A DNA stretch of 29,013 nucleotides from Clostridiales bacterium UBA3953. GTDB lineage: Bacteria; Bacillota; Clostridia; Oscillospirales; CAG-272. The stretch is taken from NCBI GenBank assembly GCA_002385415.1, contig DGDL01000078.1, positions 1 through 29,013 of the forward strand. The letters are read 5' to 3'. Below, piece after piece: positions 1 to 7,075 of this stretch. The notes below the pieces were generated by a model. The model was not told the DNA's origin, did not search any database, and saw only the letters and a program-made list of their open reading frames with translations. Position numbers and translations under genes: made by a program. Each line of letters opens with the position of its first letter. Position 1 is the first letter of the stretch.

Positions 1-267
1 GTAGCTGAAATCGACGTGGCCGGGAGTATCTATAAGGTTGAAAGTGTATGTCTCGCCGTCTTCCGCATCGTAAGCAAGATTGACTGCGCGCGCCTTTATC
101 GTAATGCCCCGTTCGCGCTCAATATCCATGTTGTCCAGCAGCTGCTGTTCCATTTCGCGGCTGGAAACGGCTCTGGTCTGCTCGAGAATTCGGTCGGCAA
201 GCGTGGACTTGCCGTGATCTATATGCGCTATTATACAGAAGTTGCGTATGCGCGACTTTCGTGACAT
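1..267 (-). CDS. lepA: Elongation factor 4 (LepA), 5' part only
   Basis: This is the N-terminal 89 residues of the ribosome-associated GTPase EF-4, which back-translocates stalled ribosomes; the rest lies beyond the left window edge. The G1 loop AHIDHGKST (residues 14-22), the switch I motif RGIT (53-56) and the G3 motif DTPGH (80-84) are all present. The opening IRNFCIIAHIDHGKSTLADR is typical of LepA rather than of TypA or EF-G. The ATG at 265-267 is preceded by GGAGG at 277-281 with a 9-base gap. The gene lies 39 bases downstream of the metA stop codon on the same strand, so readthrough from metA is possible. No separate promoter was recognised in the gap. Confidence 0.95.
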   Translation of the reverse strand, partial: MSRKSRIRNFCIIAHIDHGKSTLADRILEQTRAVSSREMEQQLLDNMDIERERGITIKARAVNLAYDAEDGETYTFNLIDTPGHVDFSY

Positions 268-306
268 TAAGTTAATCCTCCGAAAATAAAACCGGTATGC
301 GGCATA

Positions 307-1233
307 TCATTGCGCGTCAGTTATCTCGTCTATGTTGTACGGTGTGTTCTGATAGACATAGTAGTTAAGCCAATTTGAAAAAAGCAGATTGGCATGTCCG
401 CGCCAGATGTTGCGCGGGGGCTTTGTGGGGTCGTCGTCGGGGAAATAGTTGCAGGGTACATGGATAGGCAGACCCTTGTTTAAATCGCGATAATATTCCC
501 CTGCGAGTGTTTCTGCGTCATACTCTGAATGTCCCGTTATAAACAGGCTGCGGCAGTTTTTCGCCGCGATTATATAAACACCCGCCTCATCCGATTCGGC
601 GAGAATTTCAAGCTCCGGCACGGCATAAACATCCTTTGACCTCACCTCGGTATGGCGCGAGTGAGGCGCCCAGAACTCATCATCGAAACCACGCACGATG
701 GGGTGACGCGGCGCCGTTACTCTGTGCAGAAAAACTCCAAACTGCTTTGCGGGCAGCGGATATTTCGGAATCCCGTAATGGTAGTACAGGCCCGCCTGCG
801 CAGCCCAGCAGATATGCATCGTGGAAAAGACGTGGCTTCGCGACCACTCCATTACCTGGCACAACTCGTCCCAATAATCCACTTCCTCAAACGGAAGGTT
901 TTCAACCGGAGCGCCGGTTATAATAAGCCCGTCGAACTTCTCGTTTTTAACATCCTCGAACTTTTTGTAGAAGGTATCGAGATGTTCGGCGGGGGTATGT
1001 TTGGGCGTGTGCGAAGCGGTATAAAGCAGTGTCAGCTCGACTTGGAGCATTGTGTTTGAGAGCAGGCGAATCAGCTGCGTTTCGGTCGTTATCTTTGTGG
1101 GCATAAGATTGAGGATCGCGATGCGCATCGGCCTGATGTCCTGATGCAATGCCCGATACTCGTCCATCACGAATATATTTTCGTTTTCAAGGATTTCACG
1201 GGCAGGCAGGGCAGATGGAATTTTTATTGGCAT
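307..1233 (-). CDS. metA: Homoserine O-acyltransferase MetA, predicted acetyl-CoA type
   Basis: MetA acylates the hydroxyl of L-homoserine, the first committed step of methionine synthesis, in the cytosol. The 308-residue protein has the full family catalytic set at canonical numbering: Cys142 in HICWAAQAG, and His235 and Glu237 in FITGHSEYD. Residue 111, in GAPVEN, is Glu. Published work on the family links Glu111 to acetyl-CoA use and Gly111 (E. coli) to succinyl-CoA, so this enzyme is predicted to make O-acetylhomoserine despite the common database name of succinyltransferase. The start MPIKIP is chosen because it gives canonical length and numbering and has GAGGAG about 10 bases upstream. 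A longer in-frame extension to 1458 would run across the promoter at 1292-1320. The short leader leaves no room for a SAM riboswitch or T-box. Confidence 0.95.
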   Translation of the reverse strand: MPIKIPSALPAREILENENIFVMDEYRALHQDIRPMRIAILNLMPTKITTETQLIRLLSNTMLQVELTLLYTASHTPKHTPAEHLDTFYKKFEDVKNEKFDGLIITGAPVENLPFEEVDYWDELCQVMEWSRSHVFSTMHICWAAQAGLYYHYGIPKYPLPAKQFGVFLHRVTAPRHPIVRGFDDEFWAPHSRHTEVRSKDVYAVPELEILAESDEAGVYIIAAKNCRSLFITGHSEYDAETLAGEYYRDLNKGLPIHVPCNYFPDDDPTKPPRNIWRGHANLLFSNWLNYYVYQNTPYNIDEITDAQ

Positions 1234-1291
1234 ACGCGTCGTCTCCTCATCAAAAATTTCAGAATATAAGAAAACAATAATACAGCATGCT

Positions 1292-1320
1292 ATTATAACA
1301 TATACTTTAAAAAAGTGCAA
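1292..1320 (-). promoter_or_regulatory. Sigma-A-type promoter of metA
   Basis: On the minus strand, the -35 TTGCAC (1315-1320) and -10 TATAAT (1292-1297) are separated by exactly 17 bases. The predicted transcript start is near 1285, giving a leader of about 50 bases before the metA ATG. Confidence 0.8.
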
Positions 1321-1352
1321 TATCAAAAAATGATAAATCCAGAGGCGGCCGT

Positions 1353-1973
1353 ATGAAAGTTTCGATAAAAAAAGTAAAGCGCAGACCGGAAGAGGGCGCA
1401 GGCGCAACTTTTTATGCCGAGTATCCTGTATTTTCGCCCGACGAATACGAGACTGCAAATCCCCCCGCCGAAAGCGGGGAAAAAAAACGCGGAAAAACGC
1501 CGAAAATCCGCAGGTCTCGCATGCCTTTGCACGAAAACCTCAACAGGGCTGTGGAAAACTTTGTTGAATCAGCGGCTAAATCGGGCAAACAAGGGGAAAT
1601 TGTGACGGTCACAAATCATATTTACAGGTGTGACGACAGTATCATAAGCTTTTCGCTCGACGTGGCGCGCAAATCGGAAAGCTCGCTTGTATATATACGC
1701 AGGTTTTGCTTTAACTGGGACTGCAAGGCAGGCGTGCTGCTGCCGCTTTCTGCTGTAACCGGAGCATATCGCAAACTGAAAAAAGAAAACGGCGGCACAA
1801 GCGACTATACAATATCCGGCGGCATGCTTTACATGCATAAAAACACATTTACTCGCGAGGCGGGACAAAATGTCCGCCGTTCACAATACAAAAAATTCCT
1901 TTCAACAGCCGCATACGATTTGAGCCAGCTTGAGAATGGCGCAGGCGACGAGTGCGCCGCACACACTTCCTGA
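1353..1973 (+). CDS. Uncharacterised protein with a possible DUF3298/DUF4163-like core
   Basis: This 206-residue protein was not recognised with certainty. It begins with a basic, low-complexity stretch rich in Lys, Arg, Glu and Pro (residues 1-57), followed by a folded-looking region. Residues about 84-135 (IYRCDDSIISFSLDVAR, then FNWDCKAGVLLPLSAVTG) loosely resemble the core of DUF3298/DUF4163 domains found in PdaC and RsiV, where a beta strand, a tyrosine-rich strand and an FN-D-K-G-L-L segment recur. There is no signal peptide or membrane segment, whereas those families are usually extracytoplasmic, so the match may be distant. The ATG has a purine-rich AGAGGCGG just upstream. The gene is divergent from metA and lies 153 bases before the V-ATPase operon. 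No clear promoter of its own was seen. Confidence 0.6.
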   Translation: MKVSIKKVKRRPEEGAGATFYAEYPVFSPDEYETANPPAESGEKKRGKTPKIRRSRMPLHENLNRAVENFVESAAKSGKQGEIVTVTNHIYRCDDSIISFSLDVARKSESSLVYIRRFCFNWDCKAGVLLPLSAVTGAYRKLKKENGGTSDYTISGGMLYMHKNTFTREAGQNVRRSQYKKFLSTAAYDLSQLENGAGDECAAHTS

Positions 1974-2064
1974 TATTGGCTCATTTGTAGATTTTAAAAG
2001 TGACAAATAAATGTTGGATATATTGTAAGATAGCTGTATATTATACCATAATTTTATAAATTGC

Positions 2065-2093
2065 TTGAAAATCATAGCTAATTATGCTATAAT
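2065..2093 (+). promoter_or_regulatory. Promoter of the V-type ATPase operon
   Basis: The -35 TTGAAA (2065-2070) and -10 TATAAT (2088-2093) are separated by exactly 17 bases. The predicted start near 2100 leaves a leader of about 27 bases before the first ATPase gene. A weaker candidate (TTGGAT, 17 bases, TATATT) lies about 50 bases upstream. Confidence 0.85.
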
Positions 2094-2126
2094 GTTCCGG
2101 TAGTATTTACGTTGGAGTAATAGCCG

Positions 2127-2438
2127 ATGGCAAAAGAAGCACTTGAGAAAATAAAGGATGCGGAAGAAAAAGCCGCACAGATCAAAGCGGACGCTGCGGT
2201 AAAAATGCGCGAGCTTGTGGCCCAGGCTTCGGCCGACGCGGAAAAGCAAATCGAGGCTGCCGAACATCAGGCCGCAGAGCAGTATAAAGAGCGTATCGAA
2301 GCCGCAAAAACCCGCGCAGCCGACATTACCGATGCAGCCAAAAAAGCCGCACAGAAGCATGCACAGGCCATCGTGGAAAATGCAAAGAAAAATATACCTG
2401 CCTGTGTGGATAAAATACTTGCGGCTATAATGAGCTGA
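2127..2438 (+). CDS. ntpF: V-type ATPase peripheral stalk subunit (NtpF / AhaH-like)
   Basis: This 103-residue, highly charged, Ala-rich protein is predicted to be almost entirely one coiled coil, with heptads of Ala, Lys and Glu from residue 3 to about 90. That is the signature of the subunit that pairs with subunit E to form the peripheral stalk (stator) linking the catalytic head to the membrane subunit I. It is the first gene after the operon promoter and precedes the I subunit, the place ntpF holds in the Enterococcus hirae ntp operon. GGAG stands about 11 bases before the ATG. The assignment rests on composition, length and position, because these coiled coils diverge too fast for residue-level motifs. 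A canonical DnaA-box sequence (2405-2413) inside the gene is probably fortuitous. Confidence 0.85.
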   Translation: MAKEALEKIKDAEEKAAQIKADAAVKMRELVAQASADAEKQIEAAEHQAAEQYKERIEAAKTRAADITDAAKKAAQKHAQAIVENAKKNIPACVDKILAAIMS

Positions 2439-2486
2439 AGTTGTGTATGTTATATTTATACATTGCTGTGAAGGAGGCGGCGGAAC

Positions 2487-4430
2487 ATGGCAGTCAGTAA
2501 AATGAAAAAACTCACCGCCGCGGTGGCAAAAGACGACAAAAGACGTCTGACACAAATTTTGGAGCGGCTATCGTGCGTCGAGATTGAAGAGGCGCCTTAT
2601 GTCGACCCCGACGCTGAACCGAAAGCCGAAAGACCGGCATCTACCGAAGCCGAGGAAGCCAGACTTAGCGTTCTAAAACTTGAAAATACAATAAAAAAGC
2701 TGTTGCCCTACCGAACCGAAAAAGAGGGGCTGTTTGCACCGCCGCAAAAAATAACATTTGCGGAGCTGGCGGTGACGGACGAGCGTTTCGAGCGAGCAAT
2801 CAAAGCAGCCGAAGAGGCTGACGGGCTGTTTGTACGGCTTGAAAAGTTGAAAGCCGACACGGCTAAAATCAAATCGGACATAGATATGCTCGAGCCGTGG
2901 AGGGCATACGACCTTCCGCTGCATGCCGACGGCACAAAGCAAACAAGTGTCATTTGCGGCACTTTCCCGGTCAATGTGGATACAGACGCCGTCTGTGCCC
3001 GCATCGAGCAGCAAATCAGCGGGTTTTACTTCGAGCTTGCCGCAAAAGGCGACAGCGCGCAATATGTAGCTGTAATAGTGCATAAAGATGACGAGGCGGA
3101 CATGCTTGCGCTGCTATCGCAAAACGGGTTTGTCAGGCTTGAGCTTTCGACTTTCACCGGCACTGCGGGTGAGGCAATTGAAAGGCTACAGCACGAGCAA
3201 ATCCGCATAGGCGACGAAATAAAAGGCACGACGGACAGGCTCGAGGAGCTTGCAGCCGAGATTCCCGAGATGAGACGCGCCTGCGACATTTTGCGCTGCA
3301 AAGCAGTGCGCGCCGAGGCGGAGCGAAAATATACGCACACAAAAGAAACCGTCATTCTCTCCGGCTGGGTCCCCGAACGTGCGGTCGAAAAGGTAACGAC
3401 AGAGCTTGAAAAGTTCGACTGTGCCTATCTGCTTGCCGACCCCGGCCCGGACGACGAGCCGCCGACGCTGCTTATAAATAAAAAGCCGTTTTCACCTTTC
3501 GAATCGGTCATCGGCATGTATTCGCTGCCCGCATACGGTACATTCGACCCGACATTTATCATGAGCGTATTCTACTTTGTGATATTCGGGCTGATGCTTG
3601 CCGACTTTGTTTACGGCTTGCTTCTCACCGTGGGAGGGCTGATTGCGATACGGTTTTTCCATCTCGGAAACGACATGAAGCGGATAGTAAAGCTGTTTGC
3701 CATTTGTGGCGTTTCCTGCATGATTGCCGGCGTGCTGTTCGGCGGTTATTTGGGCGATTTTCCCGTTGTATTTGCTCAAAATATGCTTGGCAAAACAATC
3801 GAGTCGCCCGCACTGTGGTTTGACCCTATGGCTGACCCGGCGAAATTCCTTGTCGTGTCGCTTGCGGTTGGACTTGTTCACCTGCTTTTCGGCATGGGGA
3901 TAAAGTTTTATGTGCTCTGGGTAACCGGCCACCCGTTTGCAGCCATATTCGACGTGGGTAGCTGGTATTTGGTATATGCCGGAATTGGGCTGTACTTTTT
4001 AAACCCGACAGCGGGATTTGCCGTCGCGGGCGTGGGCGTGCTGATGCTTGTCGTCTCGCAAGGTCGGGATGCTAAAAATCCGATTGTGAGACTGGGTAAA
4101 GGCGTGTTGAGCCTGTACGATATCGTCAACTTCGTGGCAGACCTTTTGTCTTACTCGCGCATCATGGCGCTGGGCATGGCATCTGCGGTTATCGCAAGCG
4201 TTATAAATATAATCTCGACCTTGTTCGGGCCGAGCATTGTTGGCTATATATTGATGGCAGTCATACTTGTTGCAGCTAACCTTGTAAACATTGCAATCAA
4301 CCTGCTCGGTTCGTTTGTGCATACAAGCCGACTTCAGTATATAGAGTTTTTCGGCAAATTCTACGAAGACGGGGGCAGGCCCTTTAACCCTCTTGCACCC
4401 GAACTTGAATATTCCGAAATAACAGAGTAA
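2487..4430 (+). CDS. ntpI: V-type ATPase membrane stator subunit I
   Basis: Subunit I (homologous to eukaryotic subunit a) forms the half-channels through which the ion reaches the rotor ring. The 647-residue protein has a cytosolic N-terminal half (1-340) with two coiled-coil stretches (about 55-135 and 225-285), and a membrane half with about seven or eight helices from residue 355 to 612. The essential arginine that faces the rotor carboxylate is visible as Arg558 in LLSYSRIMALGMAS. A second conserved arginine is Arg615 in VHTSRLQYIEFFGKF, followed by the family C-terminal motif YEDGGRPFNPL. A strong AAGGAGG lies 9 bases before the ATG. The length is normal for the bacterial and archaeal family. 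Confidence 0.95.
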   Translation: MAVSKMKKLTAAVAKDDKRRLTQILERLSCVEIEEAPYVDPDAEPKAERPASTEAEEARLSVLKLENTIKKLLPYRTEKEGLFAPPQKITFAELAVTDERFERAIKAAEEADGLFVRLEKLKADTAKIKSDIDMLEPWRAYDLPLHADGTKQTSVICGTFPVNVDTDAVCARIEQQISGFYFELAAKGDSAQYVAVIVHKDDEADMLALLSQNGFVRLELSTFTGTAGEAIERLQHEQIRIGDEIKGTTDRLEELAAEIPEMRRACDILRCKAVRAEAERKYTHTKETVILSGWVPERAVEKVTTELEKFDCAYLLADPGPDDEPPTLLINKKPFSPFESVIGMYSLPAYGTFDPTFIMSVFYFVIFGLMLADFVYGLLLTVGGLIAIRFFHLGNDMKRIVKLFAICGVSCMIAGVLFGGYLGDFPVVFAQNMLGKTIESPALWFDPMADPAKFLVVSLAVGLVHLLFGMGIKFYVLWVTGHPFAAIFDVGSWYLVYAGIGLYFLNPTAGFAVAGVGVLMLVVSQGRDAKNPIVRLGKGVLSLYDIVNFVADLLSYSRIMALGMASAVIASVINIISTLFGPSIVGYILMAVILVAANLVNIAINLLGSFVHTSRLQYIEFFGKFYEDGGRPFNPLAPELEYSEITE

Positions 4431-4468
4431 ATATATAAAAATTTGCCCATTGAAAGGAAACGATTGAA

Positions 4469-4987
4469 ATGGACAACACCGCTTATTCGATGACATTCAG
4501 CTATCTGCTCAGCACTTTTCTCACCGGCCAAAACCTTGCGGTGCTCGGCGCATTCCTTGCCGCCACGCTTGCAGGCATCGGCTCGGCAAAAGCCGTCGGC
4601 ATGGTCGCGCAGGCGGCAGACGGCCTGCTTTCTGAAGACCCAAGCCTTTTTGGCAGGGTGCTGCTGCTTGTGGCGCTCCCCGGCACGCAGGGAATCTACG
4701 GACTTATAACCGCATTCCTTATTATGGTCAAAATCGGCCTCCTCGGAACACCGGTGGATCTCACCGTCGCTCAAGGCACGTATCTGCTTGTTGCCTCGCT
4801 GCCGATTGCCATAGTCGGGCTTATTTCCGCATATCACCAGGCAAAAGCGGGCGTGGCTGGCGTTCAGATGCTTTCCAAGCAGAAGACCGAGGTCGTTAAA
4901 GCCATAACCAATGCGGCGCTGGTTGAAACCTATGCTATTCTTGCGCTGCTTATATCGCTGCTGCTCATCATATTCTTTAAAGTGTAA
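4469..4987 (+). CDS. ntpK: V-type ATPase rotor ring subunit K (proteolipid), sodium-binding type
   Basis: Subunit K assembles into the membrane rotor ring that carries the translocated cation. The 172-residue protein is a duplicated hairpin with four transmembrane helices (about 22-48, 63-90, 101-125 and 145-170), as in E. hirae NtpK. All side chains that bind Na+ in the E. hirae ring have equivalents here: Thr73 and Gln74 in LPGTQGIYG, Gln124 in AYHQAKAG, and the carboxylate Glu153 in ALVETYAI. The spacings Gln124 to Glu153 (29) and Leu70 to Thr73 (3) match E. hirae. This supports Na+ rather than H+ coupling. The ATG is preceded by GAAAGGAAA. The gene follows ntpI by 38 bases and precedes ntpE by 3. 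Confidence 0.95.
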   Translation: MDNTAYSMTFSYLLSTFLTGQNLAVLGAFLAATLAGIGSAKAVGMVAQAADGLLSEDPSLFGRVLLLVALPGTQGIYGLITAFLIMVKIGLLGTPVDLTVAQGTYLLVASLPIAIVGLISAYHQAKAGVAGVQMLSKQKTEVVKAITNAALVETYAILALLISLLLIIFFKV

Positions 4988-4990
4988 ACG

Positions 4991-5674
4991 ATGGTAAACC
5001 TTGATAAGCTTACAGGGCGCATTTTGTCCGATGCAGAGGAGTTTGCGCGCGGGCTGCTTGAGTCGGCACAGGCCGAAATAGCCGAAGTTAACCGTGAGGC
5101 GCAAATCAAAATCGACAGCATAAAAAGCGAATATGCAGCTCGCGCCGAAAAAGAGGAAAAGGCTATCATTGAACGTGCCGAAGCGGTCGCCAAATCACTG
5201 TCACGCGATGTAGTGCTTGACGCTAAAACAGCGCTGCTCGACAAGGTTTTCGAGCAGGCAAAAGAGAGGCTGGTTGGACTTGCCGAGTCCGGGACAGATG
5301 TGTATGTCGATTTTCTTGCCTCACTCTTATGTAAAGTAATCTCTTCCGCGGCAGCCTCCGAGAAAACCAATGCAGAGTACTATAGGCAAGGCGAGCTTTT
5401 GGCCGAAAATGAATATACGGTCCTGTTTTGCGCCCGCGACCTTGCCGGCGAAAGCTCCTCCGTCGCCGAGAAAGCCACAGCAGAAGCCGCATCGCGTATT
5501 GCCGACACCGGCAAATCTGTGGCTGTTTCAAGTACACCTGTCAATATTGATGGCGGATTTATCCTGCGCTGCGGCAACATCGAGTACAACTGCTCTCTTT
5601 CTGCGCTGGTTGCCGGCTGCCGCGCATCGCTCGAGAGCGAAATATATCGCAACCTGTTTGAACAAACGGAATAA
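4991..5674 (+). CDS. ntpE: V-type ATPase peripheral stalk subunit E
   Basis: Subunit E forms the stator stalk with the coiled-coil NtpF and caps the catalytic head. The 227-residue protein has the expected layout: an N-terminal charged coiled coil (residues about 10-85, beginning LTGRILSDAEEFARGLLESA) and a mixed alpha/beta C-terminal domain (about 95-220). The segment FILRCGNIEYNCSLSALV (about 185-205) resembles the family motif GG-x-L-x-N-x-I-x-x-D-N-T-x-x-R-L. The start lies 3 bases after the ntpK stop, without a strong ribosome binding site, which suggests translational coupling. It is slightly longer than many homologues (about 200 residues). Confidence 0.9.
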   Translation: MVNLDKLTGRILSDAEEFARGLLESAQAEIAEVNREAQIKIDSIKSEYAARAEKEEKAIIERAEAVAKSLSRDVVLDAKTALLDKVFEQAKERLVGLAESGTDVYVDFLASLLCKVISSAAASEKTNAEYYRQGELLAENEYTVLFCARDLAGESSSVAEKATAEAASRIADTGKSVAVSSTPVNIDGGFILRCGNIEYNCSLSALVAGCRASLESEIYRNLFEQTE

Positions 5675-5676
5675 AC

Positions 5677-6756
5677 ATGAAAAAGAAATACAACCCGGAA
5701 GATTATATTTACGCCTGCGCCAGGGCACGTGCGCTCGAAACCGGCATTGTCGGCGGCGATCACTGCGCGCGACTTGCGGAGCTTAAATCTGCCGCCGAGT
5801 TTTTTCGGGCGTTGGAGGAATACGGTATTCACACACAGATAAAGCCGGTCGAGGGCGACGAGACTGTGTCGGAGGCCGCGGTACTCGATGATCTTGAAGT
5901 TGCGCTGACAGATATACTGTCCGATGTGTTTTCGATTATAACGCAAATCGCCCCGCAGCCGAAACTCTTTGACTTTTTCCGCTATCCGTACGACTGTCAC
6001 AATCTTAAATCCGCGCTCAAATCTTCGTTGAGAGGTACCGAGCCGGACAAGCTGCTTTTCCCGTTCGGGTCGGTCGACACGGCGGCTGCTGTGGCTGTCG
6101 CGTCCCAGCGCGAAGAATTGGCAGCGCAAAGGCTGCTGCCGCCGCACATGGCAGCGGCTCTGGGCGAGGCTGCGGAACTTTTCTCAAAAACCGGCGACCC
6201 GCAGCTTATCGACGTCACGCTGGACAGAGCCTGCTATGCCGATATGATGGATTTAGCGAAAACGTATGGCTGCGAGTTTTTCTTCCGGCTTGCCGAAACA
6301 AAAGTGGATATAACCAATTTGCTTACGGCAATCCGTATGCTGCGCATGAAGGGCGCGCATATCAATTTCGGATTTTTCAATCGCATGTCGCTGGAGAAGT
6401 CAAAGCTGGACGAAAACTTCTTTGCGCCGGCATTCGATACCGAGACAGATGCCGCCGAGCAGCGCGAAGAGGAGCTTATTATGCGATTGCGCCACACGCC
6501 CTATGCTCCGCTCGCCGACATGCTTTTATCCGCTCGACACAGACCTTCGCTCACTTTTGTTGAAAAGCAATGCGACGACTTTTATCTCGACATTGTAAAG
6601 TCGGCAAAAAACGTTCTCTATGGCCCCGAGCCGCTTGGAGCATATATTGTCGCGCGCGAGTATGAAGTTCGCAACCTGCGGATAGTAGCAGCCGGCAAGC
6701 TGTCGGGCTTGCGGGCAGAAACCATAAAAGAAAGGCTGCGGTCAAGTTATGTATAA
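5677..6756 (+). CDS. ntpC: V-type ATPase central stalk subunit C (homologue of subunit d)
   Basis: Subunit C is the funnel-shaped adaptor that sits on the membrane rotor ring and connects it to the central shaft (D and F). The 359-residue, mainly helical, soluble protein begins YNPEDYIYACARARALE, as family members do. It has the recurring internal pattern of this family: FFRYPYDCHNLKSALKS (about 93-109) and the later REYEVRNLRIVAAGKLSGL (about 330-348), which includes the conserved E-x-x-N-L-R-x-I motif. The start follows the ntpE stop by 2 bases, and its last 8 bases overlap the next gene. Assignment is secure from operon position plus the terminal motif. Confidence 0.9.
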   Translation: MKKKYNPEDYIYACARARALETGIVGGDHCARLAELKSAAEFFRALEEYGIHTQIKPVEGDETVSEAAVLDDLEVALTDILSDVFSIITQIAPQPKLFDFFRYPYDCHNLKSALKSSLRGTEPDKLLFPFGSVDTAAAVAVASQREELAAQRLLPPHMAAALGEAAELFSKTGDPQLIDVTLDRACYADMMDLAKTYGCEFFFRLAETKVDITNLLTAIRMLRMKGAHINFGFFNRMSLEKSKLDENFFAPAFDTETDAAEQREEELIMRLRHTPYAPLADMLLSARHRPSLTFVEKQCDDFYLDIVKSAKNVLYGPEPLGAYIVAREYEVRNLRIVAAGKLSGLRAETIKERLRSSYV

Positions 6757-7072
6757 AATCGGTGTGATAGGCGACAAAGACAGCGTGCTCGGATTTATGG
6801 CGGTGGGTTTTACCGTGTTTGTTGCCGACGACGCGGCGGCTGCTGCCTCCGCGCTTCGCAGCGCTGCGCGTGATGAATACGCCGTTATTTTTATCACAGA
6901 GCCCGCAGCAAAACTTATCCCCGACGAGATTGCCCGCTACCGCAGTACGCCGCTACCGGCGGTCATAGTTATTCCGAGCAAAGCGGGAAGCGAAGGTCTT
7001 GGCATGACGAGCATTAAAAAATCCGTCGAGCGCGCGATTGGCGCGGACATACTGTTCAAGGAGAGTAACTGA
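6749..7072 (+). CDS. ntpG: V-type ATPase central stalk subunit F (NtpG)
   Basis: This is a small (107-residue) subunit of the rotating shaft that binds subunit D and modulates coupling. The opening KIGVIGDKDSVLGFMAVGF is the family signature, and the fold is a CheY-like alternating alpha/beta domain (strands near residues 3-7, 24-28, 50-54 and 72-77). The ATG overlaps the end of the subunit C gene by 8 bases, and the stop is 3 bases from the start of ntpA, so translation is probably coupled on both sides. Names differ between systems: NtpG in E. hirae, AtpF in archaeal nomenclature. Confidence 0.92.
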   Translation: MYKIGVIGDKDSVLGFMAVGFTVFVADDAAAAASALRSAARDEYAVIFITEPAAKLIPDEIARYRSTPLPAVIVIPSKAGSEGLGMTSIKKSVERAIGADILFKESN

Positions 7073-7075
7073 TGC

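Noticed and set aside
652..1059. 135-codon open frame antisense to metA
   Set aside because: It is a shadow of metA, with no family resemblance and no ribosome binding site.
1234..1290. SAM riboswitch or T-box upstream of metA
   Set aside because: The predicted leader is only about 50 bases and has no suitable stems or T-run terminator.
1234..1458. Longer MetA start adding 75 residues
   Set aside because: The extension runs over the metA promoter and breaks the canonical residue numbering (Glu111, Cys142, His235).
2405..2413. Canonical DnaA box (minus strand TTATCCACA) inside ntpF
   Set aside because: Single copy far from oriC in coding sequence; likely chance.
2439..2486. Small hairpin (TGTAT/ATACA) between ntpF and ntpI
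   Set aside because: Five A/T-rich base pairs; too weak to be called.
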